The notes under the pieces were generated by a model. That model saw only the letters and a program-made list of their open reading frames with translations, ran no database searches and was not told where the DNA came from. A DNA stretch of 64,000 bases from assembly GCF_021271205.1 (NCBI RefSeq), contig NZ_JAIWKS010000003.1, positions 248,001 through 312,000 of the forward strand. The letters are read 5' to 3'. Made by a program: the position numbers and the translations under genes. Positions 16,908 through 25,486 of this stretch are shown here, in pieces (the first letter of the stretch is position 1; the number at the start of each line of letters is the position of its first letter). This DNA is from Pseudomonas uvaldensis. Its GTDB lineage: Bacteria; Pseudomonadota; Gammaproteobacteria; Pseudomonadales; Pseudomonadaceae.

Positions 16908-17927
16908 ATGTTTGCTCTCATGCAAAGCTCCCGCCTTGAATCGCTGCACTTGAGCGTAGACCCGACGACCGGGTTGAAGGCGGTCATTGCCATTCATTGC
17001 AGCCGTCCTGGGCCGGCCCTGGGAGGGTGTCGTTATCTGTCTTACCCTGACGACGAAAGTGCCGTCGTCGACGCGGTGCGCCTGGCCCAGGGTATGAGCT
17101 ACAAGGCAGCCCTGGCCGGCCTTCCGGTGGGCGGCGGCGTCGCAGTGATCATGCGCCCGGCCCATGTCCAGAGCCGGGCCGCGCTGTTCGAAGCCTTCGG
17201 CCGCTGCATCGAGCAACTCGATGGTCGCTACATCACTGCCATCGACAGCGGCACATCGGTGGCCGACATGGATTGCATTGCCCAGCAGACCCGCCATGTC
17301 ACCAGCACCACAGCATCCGGAGACCCTGCGCCTCATGCAGCGATGGGGGTGTTTGCCGGCATCCGCGCCACGGCCATGGCGCGCCTGGGCAGCGATAATC
17401 TGGAAAGCCTGCGCGTGGCCATCCAGGGCCTGGGCAACGTGGGTTATGCCTTGGCCGAACAACTGCACGCGGCGGGCGCTGAACTCCTGGTCAGCGACAT
17501 CGACCCGGGCAAGGTGCAGCTGGCGATGGAGCAATTGGGCGCCCATCCCATCGCCAACGACGCATTACTCAGCACTCCCTGCGACATTCTTGCGCCCTGT
17601 GGCCTGGGTGGCGTGCTCAACAGCCACAGTGTGGCGCAACTGCGCTGCTCGGCCGTGGCCGGCTCGGCCCACAACCAGTTGAGCAACCTGCAAGTGGCCG
17701 ATCAACTGGAAAGACGTGGGATTCTCTATGCGCCGGACTATGTGATCAATTCCGGTGGCCTGATCTACGTGGCCCTGAAACATCGCGGCGAAGAGCTGCC
17801 GACCATTACGGCCCACCTGTCGAAAATAGGCGCCCGGCTGACCGAAGTCTTCGCCCATGCCCAGGCAGAGAAGCGCTCACCGGCGCGGGTAGCGGACGAA
17901 CTGGCGGAGCGTCTGCTGTACAAATGA
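16908..17927 (+). CDS. Glu/Leu/Phe/Val dehydrogenase family protein with altered catalytic lysine
   Basis: The 339-residue protein is homologous to leucine and phenylalanine dehydrogenases, which reversibly deaminate amino acids with NAD. The dimerisation/catalytic N-terminal domain contains MSYKAALAG (Lys66) and AIDSGTS (Asp113). The Rossmann C-terminal domain contains QGLGNVGYALAEQL. In known members two lysines are essential: Lys66 and the lysine of a GGGK motif (Lys78 in Rhodococcus PheDH, Lys80 in LeuDH). Here the second position reads GGGV, so Val78 replaces it. The codon is GTC at about 17139-17141. The enzyme may be inactive, altered in reaction, or affected by a sequencing error. The AraC/Lrp-type regulator often found beside ldh genes is absent. 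Confidence 0.88.
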   Translation: MFALMQSSRLESLHLSVDPTTGLKAVIAIHCSRPGPALGGCRYLSYPDDESAVVDAVRLAQGMSYKAALAGLPVGGGVAVIMRPAHVQSRAALFEAFGRCIEQLDGRYITAIDSGTSVADMDCIAQQTRHVTSTTASGDPAPHAAMGVFAGIRATAMARLGSDNLESLRVAIQGLGNVGYALAEQLHAAGAELLVSDIDPGKVQLAMEQLGAHPIANDALLSTPCDILAPCGLGGVLNSHSVAQLRCSAVAGSAHNQLSNLQVADQLERRGILYAPDYVINSGGLIYVALKHRGEELPTITAHLSKIGARLTEVFAHAQAEKRSPARVADELAERLLYK

Positions 17928-17936
17928 ACCGATAAG

Positions 17937-17990
17937 AAAAGATCGCGGCCTTCCGACAGCGTGCGCTGCTGGAAGGCCGCGATCTTTTTT
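17937..17990. terminator. bidirectional intrinsic terminator
   Basis: A 14-bp perfect stem (GATCGCGGCCTTCC/GGAAGGCCGCGATC) is flanked by AAAA on the left and TTTTTT on the right. It can end both the plus-strand dehydrogenase transcript and the minus-strand yebG transcript, whose stop codon touches it. Confidence 0.92.
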
Positions 17991-18249
17991 ATTCGGCGCC
18001 AGGGTTGAGCAGTTCGGACAATGCATCCGGTTGGCTCTTGAATGCCTTGGCGAACACATCGCGATTCTTCGCCATGTAGATGCCAACTTCCTCTACCTGC
18101 TGCTCGTTCAGCGATGGAACGGCTTTTTGCAACACTTCGGCCAGCAGCTCGGCGAGTTCCAGCATTTTGTCATGACGGTCAGCTTCGGCTTTATCCATGA
18201 ACAAGCGCTCCAGATCTCGGCTGCTGCGGTATACCACTTCGACGGCCAT
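17989..18249 (-). CDS. yebG: YebG family SOS-induced protein
   Basis: This 86-residue protein starts MAVEVVYRSSRDLERLFMDK and has the NEQQVEEVGIYMAKNRDVFAKAFK segment typical of YebG. YebG is a small DNA-damage-inducible protein of unknown mechanism, reported to be LexA-controlled in E. coli. A perfect LexA box (CTGT-N8-ACAG) lies 42 bases upstream of the ATG, which supports SOS control here. The gene is monocistronic, with its stop at the shared terminator. Confidence 0.92.
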   Translation of the reverse strand: MAVEVVYRSSRDLERLFMDKAEADRHDKMLELAELLAEVLQKAVPSLNEQQVEEVGIYMAKNRDVFAKAFKSQPDALSELLNPGAE

Positions 18250-18290
18250 TCACCACCTCACATGCCTTCACATTGGTTGTTTTCTGAGTA

Positions 18291-18306
18291 CTGTATTTAT
18301 ATACAG
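18291..18306 (-). promoter_or_regulatory. LexA (SOS) box upstream of yebG
   Basis: CTGTATTTATATACAG matches the consensus CTGT-N8-ACAG exactly, with an AT-rich core. It is 42 bases from the yebG start, within promoter range. Confidence 0.88.
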
Positions 18307-18564
18307 GCAAGAGAATACGCGAAATCCTTTCCCTTTGGGTAGTGGCTTTTTAATGTAGACCGGTTTCGGTATTTGTCTTGACGGTGCGGAGCGAGGGGGG
18401 AAGCAAGCCTGCTCGCGATGAGGCCGGCACGAGCTCCTGCAAAAAGTGTCGGAACACGGCCCATCGCCATCTCATCCCTAGCCGCTGGCCTTTTTTCTGC
18501 ATGCAGAAAAACCGTCACGTCCAACCCGCATCATCCGGTCGAAACGACCTAAGGAAACCACACC

Positions 18565-19065
18565 GTGAAAATCAACTGGGCCGAGAATTTGCGGCAAAAC
18601 GTGCATCAAGTGGCCGAGTCCCTGGGCAATCTGTTCGTCGAGACGTTTCATTACCTGGCGTTGTTCGCCATCGGGGCGGTCACTGCGTGGGCGGCGGTGA
18701 TGGAGTTCTTGCAGATGATCGAAGAGGGACACATCAAGATCGATGACATCCTCCTGCTGTTCATCTACCTGGAATTGGGGGCGATGGTCGGGATCTACTT
18801 CAAGACCAATCACATGCCAGTACGGTTTCTGATCTACGTGGCCATCACCGCGCTGACCCGTTTGCTGATTTCCAACGTTTCCCATCACAGCCCGCCGGAC
18901 CTCGGCATCATCTACCTGTGTGGTGGCATCCTGCTGCTGGCGTTCTCGATCCTGGTGGTGCGCTACGCCTCTTCGCAATTCCCTTCGGTGAAGATCGAAC
19001 CCCCGCACCGTAAGGTCGGTGCGGGTTCCAGTGAGCATGCCGAAGTGGAGAAGGGTGAGATTTAG
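18565..19065 (+). CDS. psiE: PsiE family membrane protein
   Basis: The 166-residue inner-membrane protein has four predicted membrane segments: around YLALFAIGAVTAWAAVMEF, DILLLFIYLELGAMVGIYF, RFLIYVAITALTRLLI and GIIYLCGGILLLAFSILVV. The motif FKTNHMPVRFLIYVAITALTRL is typical of PsiE, named for phosphate-starvation induction in E. coli. I see no convincing Pho box upstream, so regulation here is open. The role is unknown. AAGGAAACC precedes the ATG as ribosome site. A degraded REP-like stretch lies upstream near 18398-18425. Confidence 0.88.
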   Translation: MKINWAENLRQNVHQVAESLGNLFVETFHYLALFAIGAVTAWAAVMEFLQMIEEGHIKIDDILLLFIYLELGAMVGIYFKTNHMPVRFLIYVAITALTRLLISNVSHHSPPDLGIIYLCGGILLLAFSILVVRYASSQFPSVKIEPPHRKVGAGSSEHAEVEKGEI

Positions 19066-19106
19066 GACGTGCACGAAACGTCGCGCAGGCACTGCGAGCA
19101 CCAAGC

Positions 19107-19424
19107 CTAGAGGCTGGCGGCGGGAGCGCCCTGGGGTTGTGCCTGCCGGGGTGGCAGCCTGACGTTGTCACCGCCGGTCATGGCTTCGAGGATGGCCACG
19201 GCGCTGTGGCCCTGCTCGATGGCGATGCCGAACTGAATGCTTTGCACCAGCCGCTTGAGGCGTTCCGGATCGTTGCGTTGCTGGGCACTGATCATGCGCC
19301 GGGCGACGATCCGTCCGGCCTTGGACAAGGTCAGCATAATGCTGCCGTCGAGGCCCTGGATGCTCAGGTTGACCTGATAGTGCGGCGCAAAAGCGTCGGT
19401 AATGATCTGAAAAGGGTTGTCCAT
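19107..19424 (-). CDS. DUF3509 family small protein
   Basis: The 105-residue soluble protein matches the Pseudomonas-specific DUF3509 family: an N-terminal FQIITDAFAPHYQVNLSIQGLDGSIMLTLS strand-rich part, then helices (RRMISAQQRNDPERLKRLVQSIQFGIAIEQG). Function is unknown. It is convergent with psiE and appears monocistronic. The C-terminal QAQPQGAPAASL tail looks disordered. Confidence 0.82.
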   Translation of the reverse strand: MDNPFQIITDAFAPHYQVNLSIQGLDGSIMLTLSKAGRIVARRMISAQQRNDPERLKRLVQSIQFGIAIEQGHSAVAILEAMTGGDNVRLPPRQAQPQGAPAASL

Positions 19425-19920
19425 GATGCGTCACCGCCTGATTGAACGTGCAGTTGTTGACCGGCCCTGATCGGGATTAGTTCGCAATACCGGACCATCG
19501 GCCATTCCATGTTCGTGTTCATCCTCTGTTTCAAGACGGCAGGCGGGTGGCCATTTGATAGTTATCGCTTGCGCCTGCGTCTGCCTGAAAGGTAGCAAGG
19601 GACATGCCGGAAAAATCTTCGGACAATGGTTCCTGGCGCATCGATCCGCAGCACTCAGGGAGCGGCTGCGAAGACTGCCCGTTTCGGGGCGCAATGATCG
19701 TTGACGGTGCAGGAAAGAGGGGCTGCGAGGGGGACGGTGGGGCGAGGCAATTCCCGACATTAACAGCGCTTTCGCCCGTTGTCCGCCTTTATTTGCAAAT
19801 GAATATTTATCTTTCTCAAGGGCTTGAATTGTTCCTCCGCCAGCCCGACTCTGTACTCAAGGGGCCGTTACGCCAACGTCGACAGGCCCCTGGCGAGCTA
19901 GCCGAGATAAGGGATGAACT
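19425..19920. other. intergenic region between the DUF3509 and HPF-like genes
   Basis: About 500 bases without a supportable gene. Short open frames on both strands lack protein-like composition or family resemblance. A GGGGCC...GGCCCC inverted repeat at about 19861-19889 lies in the likely leader of the downstream gene, and an AT-rich stretch at 19795-19835 is the best candidate for its promoter. Confidence 0.5.
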
Positions 19921-20328
19921 ATGCAAATCCAAGTCAACAGCGATAACCATATTCAAAGCAGCATCCGACTGGAGGAGTGGGTACGTACAACCATTGAAAG
20001 CACGCTCGAACGTTATGAAGACGACCTGACTCGGGTCGAGGTTCACTTGGGGGATGAGAACGGCGACAAGCCCGGACCCCATGATATGCGTTGCCAGATC
20101 GAAGCTCGGCCAAAGGGCCATCAGCCGATCTCCGTGACGCACAAGGCCGGTTCGCTGGAGGCAGCGATCGAAGGCGCGGCAACCAAGCTTGAAAACGCCT
20201 TGGAACATTTGTTCGGCAAGCTGCGCGGCAAGCGCACCGCGGCAGTCAAGACCGAGTCCGTGGCACTGGCCGATGCGATGCTGGAGGAAGAATTCCTGGA
20301 AAACGAGCGGGCTGCCCTGAACGGCTGA
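19921..20328 (+). CDS. HPF/RaiA-family ribosome-associated protein
   Basis: The 135-residue protein has the beta-alpha-beta-beta-beta-alpha pattern of hibernation-promoting factors (N-terminal MQIQVNSDNHIQSSIRLEEW, then TRVEVHLGDENG and a long helix AAIEGAATKLENALEHLFGKL). Such proteins bind the small ribosomal subunit in the decoding region during stationary phase or stress. It is a paralogue separate from the rpoN-linked hpf gene, so a specialised role is possible. The C-terminal acidic tail is unusual. A clear terminator follows. Confidence 0.82.
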   Translation: MQIQVNSDNHIQSSIRLEEWVRTTIESTLERYEDDLTRVEVHLGDENGDKPGPHDMRCQIEARPKGHQPISVTHKAGSLEAAIEGAATKLENALEHLFGKLRGKRTAAVKTESVALADAMLEEEFLENERAALNG

Positions 20329-20354
20329 GCCTGATTCAAATTCACTGACCTGCT

Positions 20355-20388
20355 AAACGGGCCTGCAATCGCAGGCCCGTTTCGTTTC
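20355..20388 (+). terminator. intrinsic terminator after the HPF-like gene
   Basis: The stem AAACGGGCCTGC/GCAGGCCCGTTT with a four-base loop is followed by a T-rich run (TTTCGTTTCTG). It may also serve the convergent TonB-receptor gene whose stop is at 20425. Confidence 0.85.
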
Positions 20389-20424
20389 TGCGGTGTCATG
20401 GACAGGACGCGGGTTGCGTGCCGA

Positions 20425-22764
20425 TCAGAATGCTACGGATGTCTGCACATACAACGTGCGCGGTTCCCCTACGTACTTGCCCCGGTTGTTGTCGTCGAAG
20501 GAGCGGGTGAAGTACTGGGTATTGAAAATATTCTTCACCCCCACGGCGACATTCAGGTCCGACAGCTGGGGGCCGAAATCGTAGGCGGCACGGCTGCTGA
20601 AGAGCATGTAGCCGGGAATATTGCCAGTGCTGCCGTCGGCGCTTTCGGTGCGGGTGTTGGCGTTGTCGGCGAACTGCGCGCTCTGGTAGGTACTGTCCAG
20701 GTTGAGCTTCCATGGACCTTCGGTGTAACCGATCCCCAGGGTGCCTTTGTGTTTCGAGGAGAACGGTACGCGGTTGCCCTTGTTCGGCCCGTCTTCGCGG
20801 ATCGTGGCGTCGACGAAGGCGTAGGTGGCGTAGACATCGAAACCGGCCAGCGCCGGGCTCAGGCCATCGAGGGCATAGTTGATGCTGGTTTCGAGGCCCT
20901 GGTGACGCGTTTCGCCGCGGGCGATCACCGAGTCGTTGGTCTGGTTGCTTTCATACTGGTTGTCGAAGTTGATCAGGAATGCGCCAATCTCTGCCTTCAG
21001 GTTGCCATTGTCATAGCGGGTGCCGAGCTCCCAGGTGCGGGCTTTCTCCGGTTTCACTTCGCCGCTGCTGACACGGTTGGGCATCTGGCTGTATTGCACG
21101 CTACCGAAAGAGCCTTCGGTGTTGGCATACAAGTTCCAGTCGTCAGTCAGGTGATACAGCACGTTCAGCGCCGGGAGGGCGGTGTTGTAGTCGCCTTTGT
21201 ACTTCACATTCGTCAGGTTGTTGGTTTGCTGCGATTCGATCATCTCGTAGCGAATACCCGGTGTGATGGTCCACTTGCCGATGTCGATCCGGTCATCGAT
21301 GAAAAACGCATTGGCTTGCGTGCCGCCACGGGTGTCTCGGTCGTTTCGGCTGTCGGTCGTCGGCAACTCATTGCTGGCGATGGGGGTGCGATAGCGCAAC
21401 TCGTGACCGGCTTCGTTGATGTAACGGTAGCCGACCCCGACTTCGTGGCGTGTCGGGCCGAGGTCGAAGCCTTGGGCGAATCGGGTTTCCAGGCCACGCA
21501 CCCAATATTCGCGAGGCGACAGGGAGAGGAACGAGCCTTGATCCAGGTAACCGCTGCGCAAGGTCTTGGTGAAAAATGTGCTGGCAGTGAATTCCCGGCG
21601 GTCTTGCTGGTAGCGGTAGCCGACGTTGACCAGGGTGCGACGTCCCCAGAACCGGTCGTTCGGTCGAGTGGACTGGTACGGATCGGCATCGTAGTCGGCG
21701 ACATTCAGGCCGCCGGGCATATCGGCCTCACCCTCGTAGTACTGGGCCATGGCATTGAAACTGTTGGCATCGTCCAGCTGGTAATTGCCTTTGAGGATCA
21801 GGTCGTCGATTTGCGTGTCGCTGTGTTCGCGCCAATCGCCACCACGGGTTCCGGAATACAGCAGCGCACCGCCCAGGCCGTTCTCGGCGGTGCCGCCGGC
21901 CAACAGGTTGGAAGATGTCTTGAAGCCGTCGTGGCTGGAGGACGGGCTCGTCTCGGTCTGGAAGCCACCCTTGACCGTCGGCGCATCGGGAATCGCCCGG
22001 GTCACGAAGTTGACCACGCCACCGACGTTCTGCGGACCATAGCGCACCGCACCGCCGCCGCGCACGACATCCACGGCGTCCATGTTTCCCATGCTGACCG
22101 GGGCGAACGATAGCTGCGGCTGCCCGTACGGGGCGAAGGGTACCGGGATGCCGTCCATCAACACCGTGGAACGTGAGGCCAGGCGTGGGTTGAGGCCCCG
22201 GATGCCGAAGTTCAGCGCCATATCGTGGCTACCGGTGCCGTTGTTCTCGGGTGCGTTGACCCCGGGAATACGGTTGAGCACGTCGCGGGCCTGGGTCGCG
22301 CCCTGCCGTTCGAAGGTTTCGCGACGGATGACGTCACGGGCGCCGGGATGCTCGAACACGTTGACCTGCGCGGCATCGCCGAGCCAGTCGCCCACCACGG
22401 TGGTGGTCCCCAGGTCCAGCGCGGCGTCGCTGACCGGTTGCAGGCTGAAGGCGTTGTCGCCTTCGGGACGGGCTTGCAGGCCCGTACCTTCAAGCAACGC
22501 ATCCAGGGCCTGTTCGGGGTTGTAGCTGCCTTCCAGGCCGCGGCTTTTCAACCCGCTGGTCACTTGCGAGCCGAAGGAAATCAAGACCCCCGCTTCTCGA
22601 CCGAACTGATTGAGGGCCTCTTCCAGCGAGGACGGCGCGATGTGGTAGGCCCTGGTCTCGGCTGCCTGCACTGGCGGTAACGCAACGAGGCCCAGGCTCG
22701 CCCCCAATAGCAGTCGGCGCAGGGTGCGAGTGATCGGGGTGAGGCGGCTAGGAAGTTGCTGCAT
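20425..22764 (-). CDS. FecA-like TonB-dependent outer-membrane receptor with signalling domain
   Basis: The 779-residue receptor has a signal peptide ending near PPVQAAE. An STN secretin/TonB signalling domain (about residues 35-110, YHIAPSSLEEALNQFGREAGVLISF) precedes the plug (about 145-260, with VNFVTR and GGGAVRYGPQNVGG) and a beta-barrel ending in Phe (SVAF). The STN domain relays ligand binding to FecR, so it belongs with the fecI/fecR pair upstream. The plug is closest to FecA-type ferric citrate/siderophore receptors. The exact ligand is not decidable. It is separated from fecR by 143 bases, which likely hold its FecI-type promoter. Confidence 0.9.
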   Translation of the reverse strand: MQQLPSRLTPITRTLRRLLLGASLGLVALPPVQAAETRAYHIAPSSLEEALNQFGREAGVLISFGSQVTSGLKSRGLEGSYNPEQALDALLEGTGLQARPEGDNAFSLQPVSDAALDLGTTTVVGDWLGDAAQVNVFEHPGARDVIRRETFERQGATQARDVLNRIPGVNAPENNGTGSHDMALNFGIRGLNPRLASRSTVLMDGIPVPFAPYGQPQLSFAPVSMGNMDAVDVVRGGGAVRYGPQNVGGVVNFVTRAIPDAPTVKGGFQTETSPSSSHDGFKTSSNLLAGGTAENGLGGALLYSGTRGGDWREHSDTQIDDLILKGNYQLDDANSFNAMAQYYEGEADMPGGLNVADYDADPYQSTRPNDRFWGRRTLVNVGYRYQQDRREFTASTFFTKTLRSGYLDQGSFLSLSPREYWVRGLETRFAQGFDLGPTRHEVGVGYRYINEAGHELRYRTPIASNELPTTDSRNDRDTRGGTQANAFFIDDRIDIGKWTITPGIRYEMIESQQTNNLTNVKYKGDYNTALPALNVLYHLTDDWNLYANTEGSFGSVQYSQMPNRVSSGEVKPEKARTWELGTRYDNGNLKAEIGAFLINFDNQYESNQTNDSVIARGETRHQGLETSINYALDGLSPALAGFDVYATYAFVDATIREDGPNKGNRVPFSSKHKGTLGIGYTEGPWKLNLDSTYQSAQFADNANTRTESADGSTGNIPGYMLFSSRAAYDFGPQLSDLNVAVGVKNIFNTQYFTRSFDDNNRGKYVGEPRTLYVQTSVAF

Positions 22765-22907
22765 GAAGGAGGGTCCTGAGAAGGTTGTGTCAAAGTGGCT
22801 TTACTTCTCTGTCACCCGAGGTGTCGAAAACGGCTCACCGGAACATTATTTTTTTGAAACCGGGCGCATCCGGGTTCGTTCGAAGGCGACGCCTGCACTC
22901 GTCATGT

Positions 22908-23855
22908 TCAGCTGCGAGCTTCGACGCTGACCCAGTAGCGGGTAAACCGCCGCACAGTCACCGGCAGGCTGACTTCCAGCAGGTCGAGGATGCGTTCGCT
23001 GTTGTCCAGTGGGTAGCTTCCGGAAATCAGCAGGTTGGCGACCGCTTCGTCACAGTGCAACTGGCCGCGCCGGTAGCGGCTGAGTTCGTCGAGGAAATCC
23101 GCCAGGCGCATGTGGGACGCCACCAGCATGCCCTCGGTCCAGGCGCCACTGTTGGTGTCCAGTGCCGTGACCGGGCCGGGGCCGTTGACGCCCAGGCCCA
23201 GTTGTCGCGAGGCCGTCAGTAAGAGTGAGGCCCCATGCCGGTCGCGGACTTGCATTTGCCCTTCGAACACCGCCACCTGGGTGTGGTCGGCAAATTCGCG
23301 GACGTTGAATCGAGCACCATGAGTTTCCAGCAGGCCGTGAGCGGTCACCATGTGCAGCGGACGAGGGTCCCGGGCACTGGCCAACTGCAGTTCCCCTCCG
23401 AGAAGGCGAATCACGCGGCGTTGGGCGTCAAAGCGAACGTCCACGGCGCTGCCGGTGTTGAGCTGCAACTGGCTGCCGTCATCCAGGGTCAGGCGACGAC
23501 GCTCGCCCACCGGGCTGCGATAGTCAGCCAGCAGTGGGGGCAGCACTTGACGCTCACGCAGACCCCAGGTCAATGCCGAACCGGCGCCAAGGATCGAGAG
23601 CAGCTTGAGCGCCTGGCGCCGGGTACTGCGCTTCGGTGCATTGAGGGCCGCGTGGGCCAAGGGGGACGACACGCTGCGCAGTCGTTGATTGACGCGTTGG
23701 ATATGCTCCCAGGCACGGCGATGTTCGCTGTGGGCATCGAGCCACTGCTCCCAGGCCTGTTGCTGACGCGGGGTGAGTGGCCCCTGCTGCATTTCCAGCA
23801 GCCAGTGGACCGCCTGCTCGGCGACGCACGTGCTCACATTGGGAGGCATATTCAT
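22908..23855 (-). CDS. FecR-family anti-sigma/signal-transducing protein
   Basis: The 315-residue protein has the N-terminal FecR DUF4880 pattern (AVHWLLEMQQGPLTPRQQQAWEQWLDAHSEHRRAWEHIQ) and one membrane segment near KLLSILGAGSALTWGL. The periplasmic FecR domain has LTLDDGSQLQLNTGSAVDV. It passes the signal from the receptor STN domain to the FecI sigma factor. The ATG lies five bases after the fecI stop, so the two are cotranscribed. Confidence 0.92.
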   Translation of the reverse strand: MNMPPNVSTCVAEQAVHWLLEMQQGPLTPRQQQAWEQWLDAHSEHRRAWEHIQRVNQRLRSVSSPLAHAALNAPKRSTRRQALKLLSILGAGSALTWGLRERQVLPPLLADYRSPVGERRRLTLDDGSQLQLNTGSAVDVRFDAQRRVIRLLGGELQLASARDPRPLHMVTAHGLLETHGARFNVREFADHTQVAVFEGQMQVRDRHGASLLLTASRQLGLGVNGPGPVTALDTNSGAWTEGMLVASHMRLADFLDELSRYRRGQLHCDEAVANLLISGSYPLDNSERILDLLEVSLPVTVRRFTRYWVSVEARS

Positions 23856-23859
23856 GGGT

Positions 23860-24357
23860 TCACAGCGCGAAATAGCAGCGCATCGCTGCCTTGTTCAGAT
23901 GTCGTTTGACCGTCGCCAGGGAGATGCCCAGTTCGCGGGCGATTTCGTTGTAGGTCAGCCCATCGACCTGGGCTAGCAGGAAGGCGCGTTTGACTGCACG
24001 CGGCAGGCCGTCGAGCAGCTGATCGAGTTCCAGCAGGGTTTGCAGAATGATCGCCCGATCCTCCTCCGACGGCGCCACCTGCTCGGGCAATTGAGCCAGG
24101 GCTTCGAGGTAGGCGCGCTCCAGGTCCTGGCGGCGGTAATGGTTGAACAGCACGCGTTTGGCGATGGTGGTGAGAAAGGCCCGCGGCTCGAGGATCGGTT
24201 GTGGATCGCGAGCGGTCAGTACCCGAATGAATGTGTCCTGTGCCAGGTCGGCGGCGCTGTCGGGGCAGCCAAGCCTGCGTCGCAGCCAGCCGTTGAGCCA
24301 GTTGTGATGGGCGGTGTAAAGCACTTCGACGGTGGGGGCGGGCGGCAACGGGGACAC
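23860..24357 (-). CDS. FecI-family ECF sigma factor
   Basis: The 165-residue ECF sigma factor has region 2 (AADLAQDTFIRVLTAR, ...RAFLTTIAKRVLFNHYRR) and region 4 (LPRAVKRAFLLAQVDGLTYNEIARELGISLATVKRHLNKAAMRC). The start codon is GTG. A Fur-like inverted repeat lies just upstream. It should direct RNA polymerase to the adjacent receptor gene once FecR signals. Confidence 0.92.
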   Translation of the reverse strand: MSPLPPAPTVEVLYTAHHNWLNGWLRRRLGCPDSAADLAQDTFIRVLTARDPQPILEPRAFLTTIAKRVLFNHYRRQDLERAYLEALAQLPEQVAPSEEDRAIILQTLLELDQLLDGLPRAVKRAFLLAQVDGLTYNEIARELGISLATVKRHLNKAAMRCYFAL

Positions 24358-24380
24358 TCCGACAGCGATCGACTACGTTA

Positions 24381-24399
24381 GAGAACAAGAATTGTTCGC
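24381..24399 (-). promoter_or_regulatory. candidate Fur box upstream of the fecI-type gene
   Basis: The inverted repeat GAACAA-GAA-TTGTTC sits 24 bases before the sigma factor start. The 19-base window matches the Fur consensus at about 11 of 19 positions by eye, modest but in range for Pseudomonas Fur sites. Confidence 0.5.
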
Positions 24400-24463
24400 A
24401 TTGTAGGGGCGCGACGGGGGCTACGGCAATCGGGATGAGAATCGGATCCTTTCGTTGAAGCGG

Positions 24464-25351
24464 TTACTTGAGTGTCTGGCGTAAAAAGGCCTGTCGATAC
24501 TCTCCAGGCGTGGCTGCCAGAGCCTGGCGGAAACGGTGGGTGAAATGACTGGCGCTGGCGAATCCGCAAGCCAGGGCGACATCCGCCAAGGGGTGTGAGG
24601 TGGTGCGTAGCAGGTGTCGCGCCCGGGCAAGACGCCGCGCAAGCACGTATTGATGAGGGGGCAGTCCGAAGCTCTCGCGAAACATTCGGGCAAAGTGATA
24701 CTCGGACAAGGCACACAACGCCGCCAGTTGCCCAAGGCTGATGGCATCGGCCAGGTGGCTGTCGATGTAGTCCACCAGCAAGCGTCGCTGGTGAGCGGCC
24801 AGTCCGCCCTTGAGGCGTAGCCCCTGGCGCGGGCTGACCTGGCTCAGCAGCAAATGACCGAGCAGGTCATGGGCCAGGCTGGTGCAAAGCAGGCGTTCGG
24901 CGGGTTCGTTCCAGTCGAGGCCGATCAACTGGCGAAACCGCTGAGCTTGTTGCGGGTCGTCGAGAAAGGTCGCTTCGTGCAATTGGACTTGCCGGGGTTC
25001 TCGGTCCAGCAACGTGACGCAACCGAGGGCGAACTGCTCGGGGCTGAAATACAGGTGGGCGAGGCGGATGTCACCGTTGATGACCCAGGCCGATTCATGG
25101 CCGGCCGGCAGGACACAGAGCTTGTCCGGTGCCCCCGTAGTCTCGGGGCGCTCGCGGCGAAAGGTACCGGTGCCACCGGCGATGTAGCACGACAGCGTAT
25201 GATGAGTCGGCGCCTCGTAGTCCCGGGCGTCATGATGATTGCTCCATAACGCGGCCGCCATGCCATCCCCCAGCTCGGCGCTGTACTCCAGGCGAGCATT
25301 GGGTGAGCTGTTGAGGGCTTGAAAGACTTGCAGGGTTTGCAGTGTGGACAT
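24464..25351 (-). CDS. AraC-family transcriptional regulator
   Basis: The 295-residue regulator has an N-terminal cupin-like sensor (HTLSCYIAGGTGTFRRE) and a C-terminal double helix-turn-helix (ISLGQLAALCALSEYHFARMFRESFGLPPHQYVLARRLARA and HPLADVALACGFASASHFTHRFRQALAATPGEYR). I chose the ATG at 25351, preceded by GGAGAGAACGATC; a longer frame from 25459 has no homology. It is divergent from the EamA transporter gene with a 135-base gap and is a good candidate for its regulator. Confidence 0.88.
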   Translation of the reverse strand: MSTLQTLQVFQALNSSPNARLEYSAELGDGMAAALWSNHHDARDYEAPTHHTLSCYIAGGTGTFRRERPETTGAPDKLCVLPAGHESAWVINGDIRLAHLYFSPEQFALGCVTLLDREPRQVQLHEATFLDDPQQAQRFRQLIGLDWNEPAERLLCTSLAHDLLGHLLLSQVSPRQGLRLKGGLAAHQRRLLVDYIDSHLADAISLGQLAALCALSEYHFARMFRESFGLPPHQYVLARRLARARHLLRTTSHPLADVALACGFASASHFTHRFRQALAATPGEYRQAFLRQTLK

Positions 25352-25486
25352 GATCGTTCTCTCCAGCCTGCATCCTACTCCGTAGGCCGTCCCATGCCAG
25401 CCCGCCCACTGACAAAACCGCAAGTTTACGCAACTGGCCGTCGGCCCTTGGCGTGACACTGGTGGCCACTGTCAGGAGCCGCCGTC

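Noticed and set aside
19604..20029. Plus-strand open frame of 141 codons before the HPF-like gene
   Set aside because: It overlaps the HPF-like gene in another frame and has no recognisable features.
20398..22113. Long plus-strand open frame of 571 codons opposite the TonB-receptor gene
   Set aside because: It is the antisense shadow of a well-supported receptor gene; its composition (Val/Ala/Gly/Arg without motifs) is typical for such shadows.
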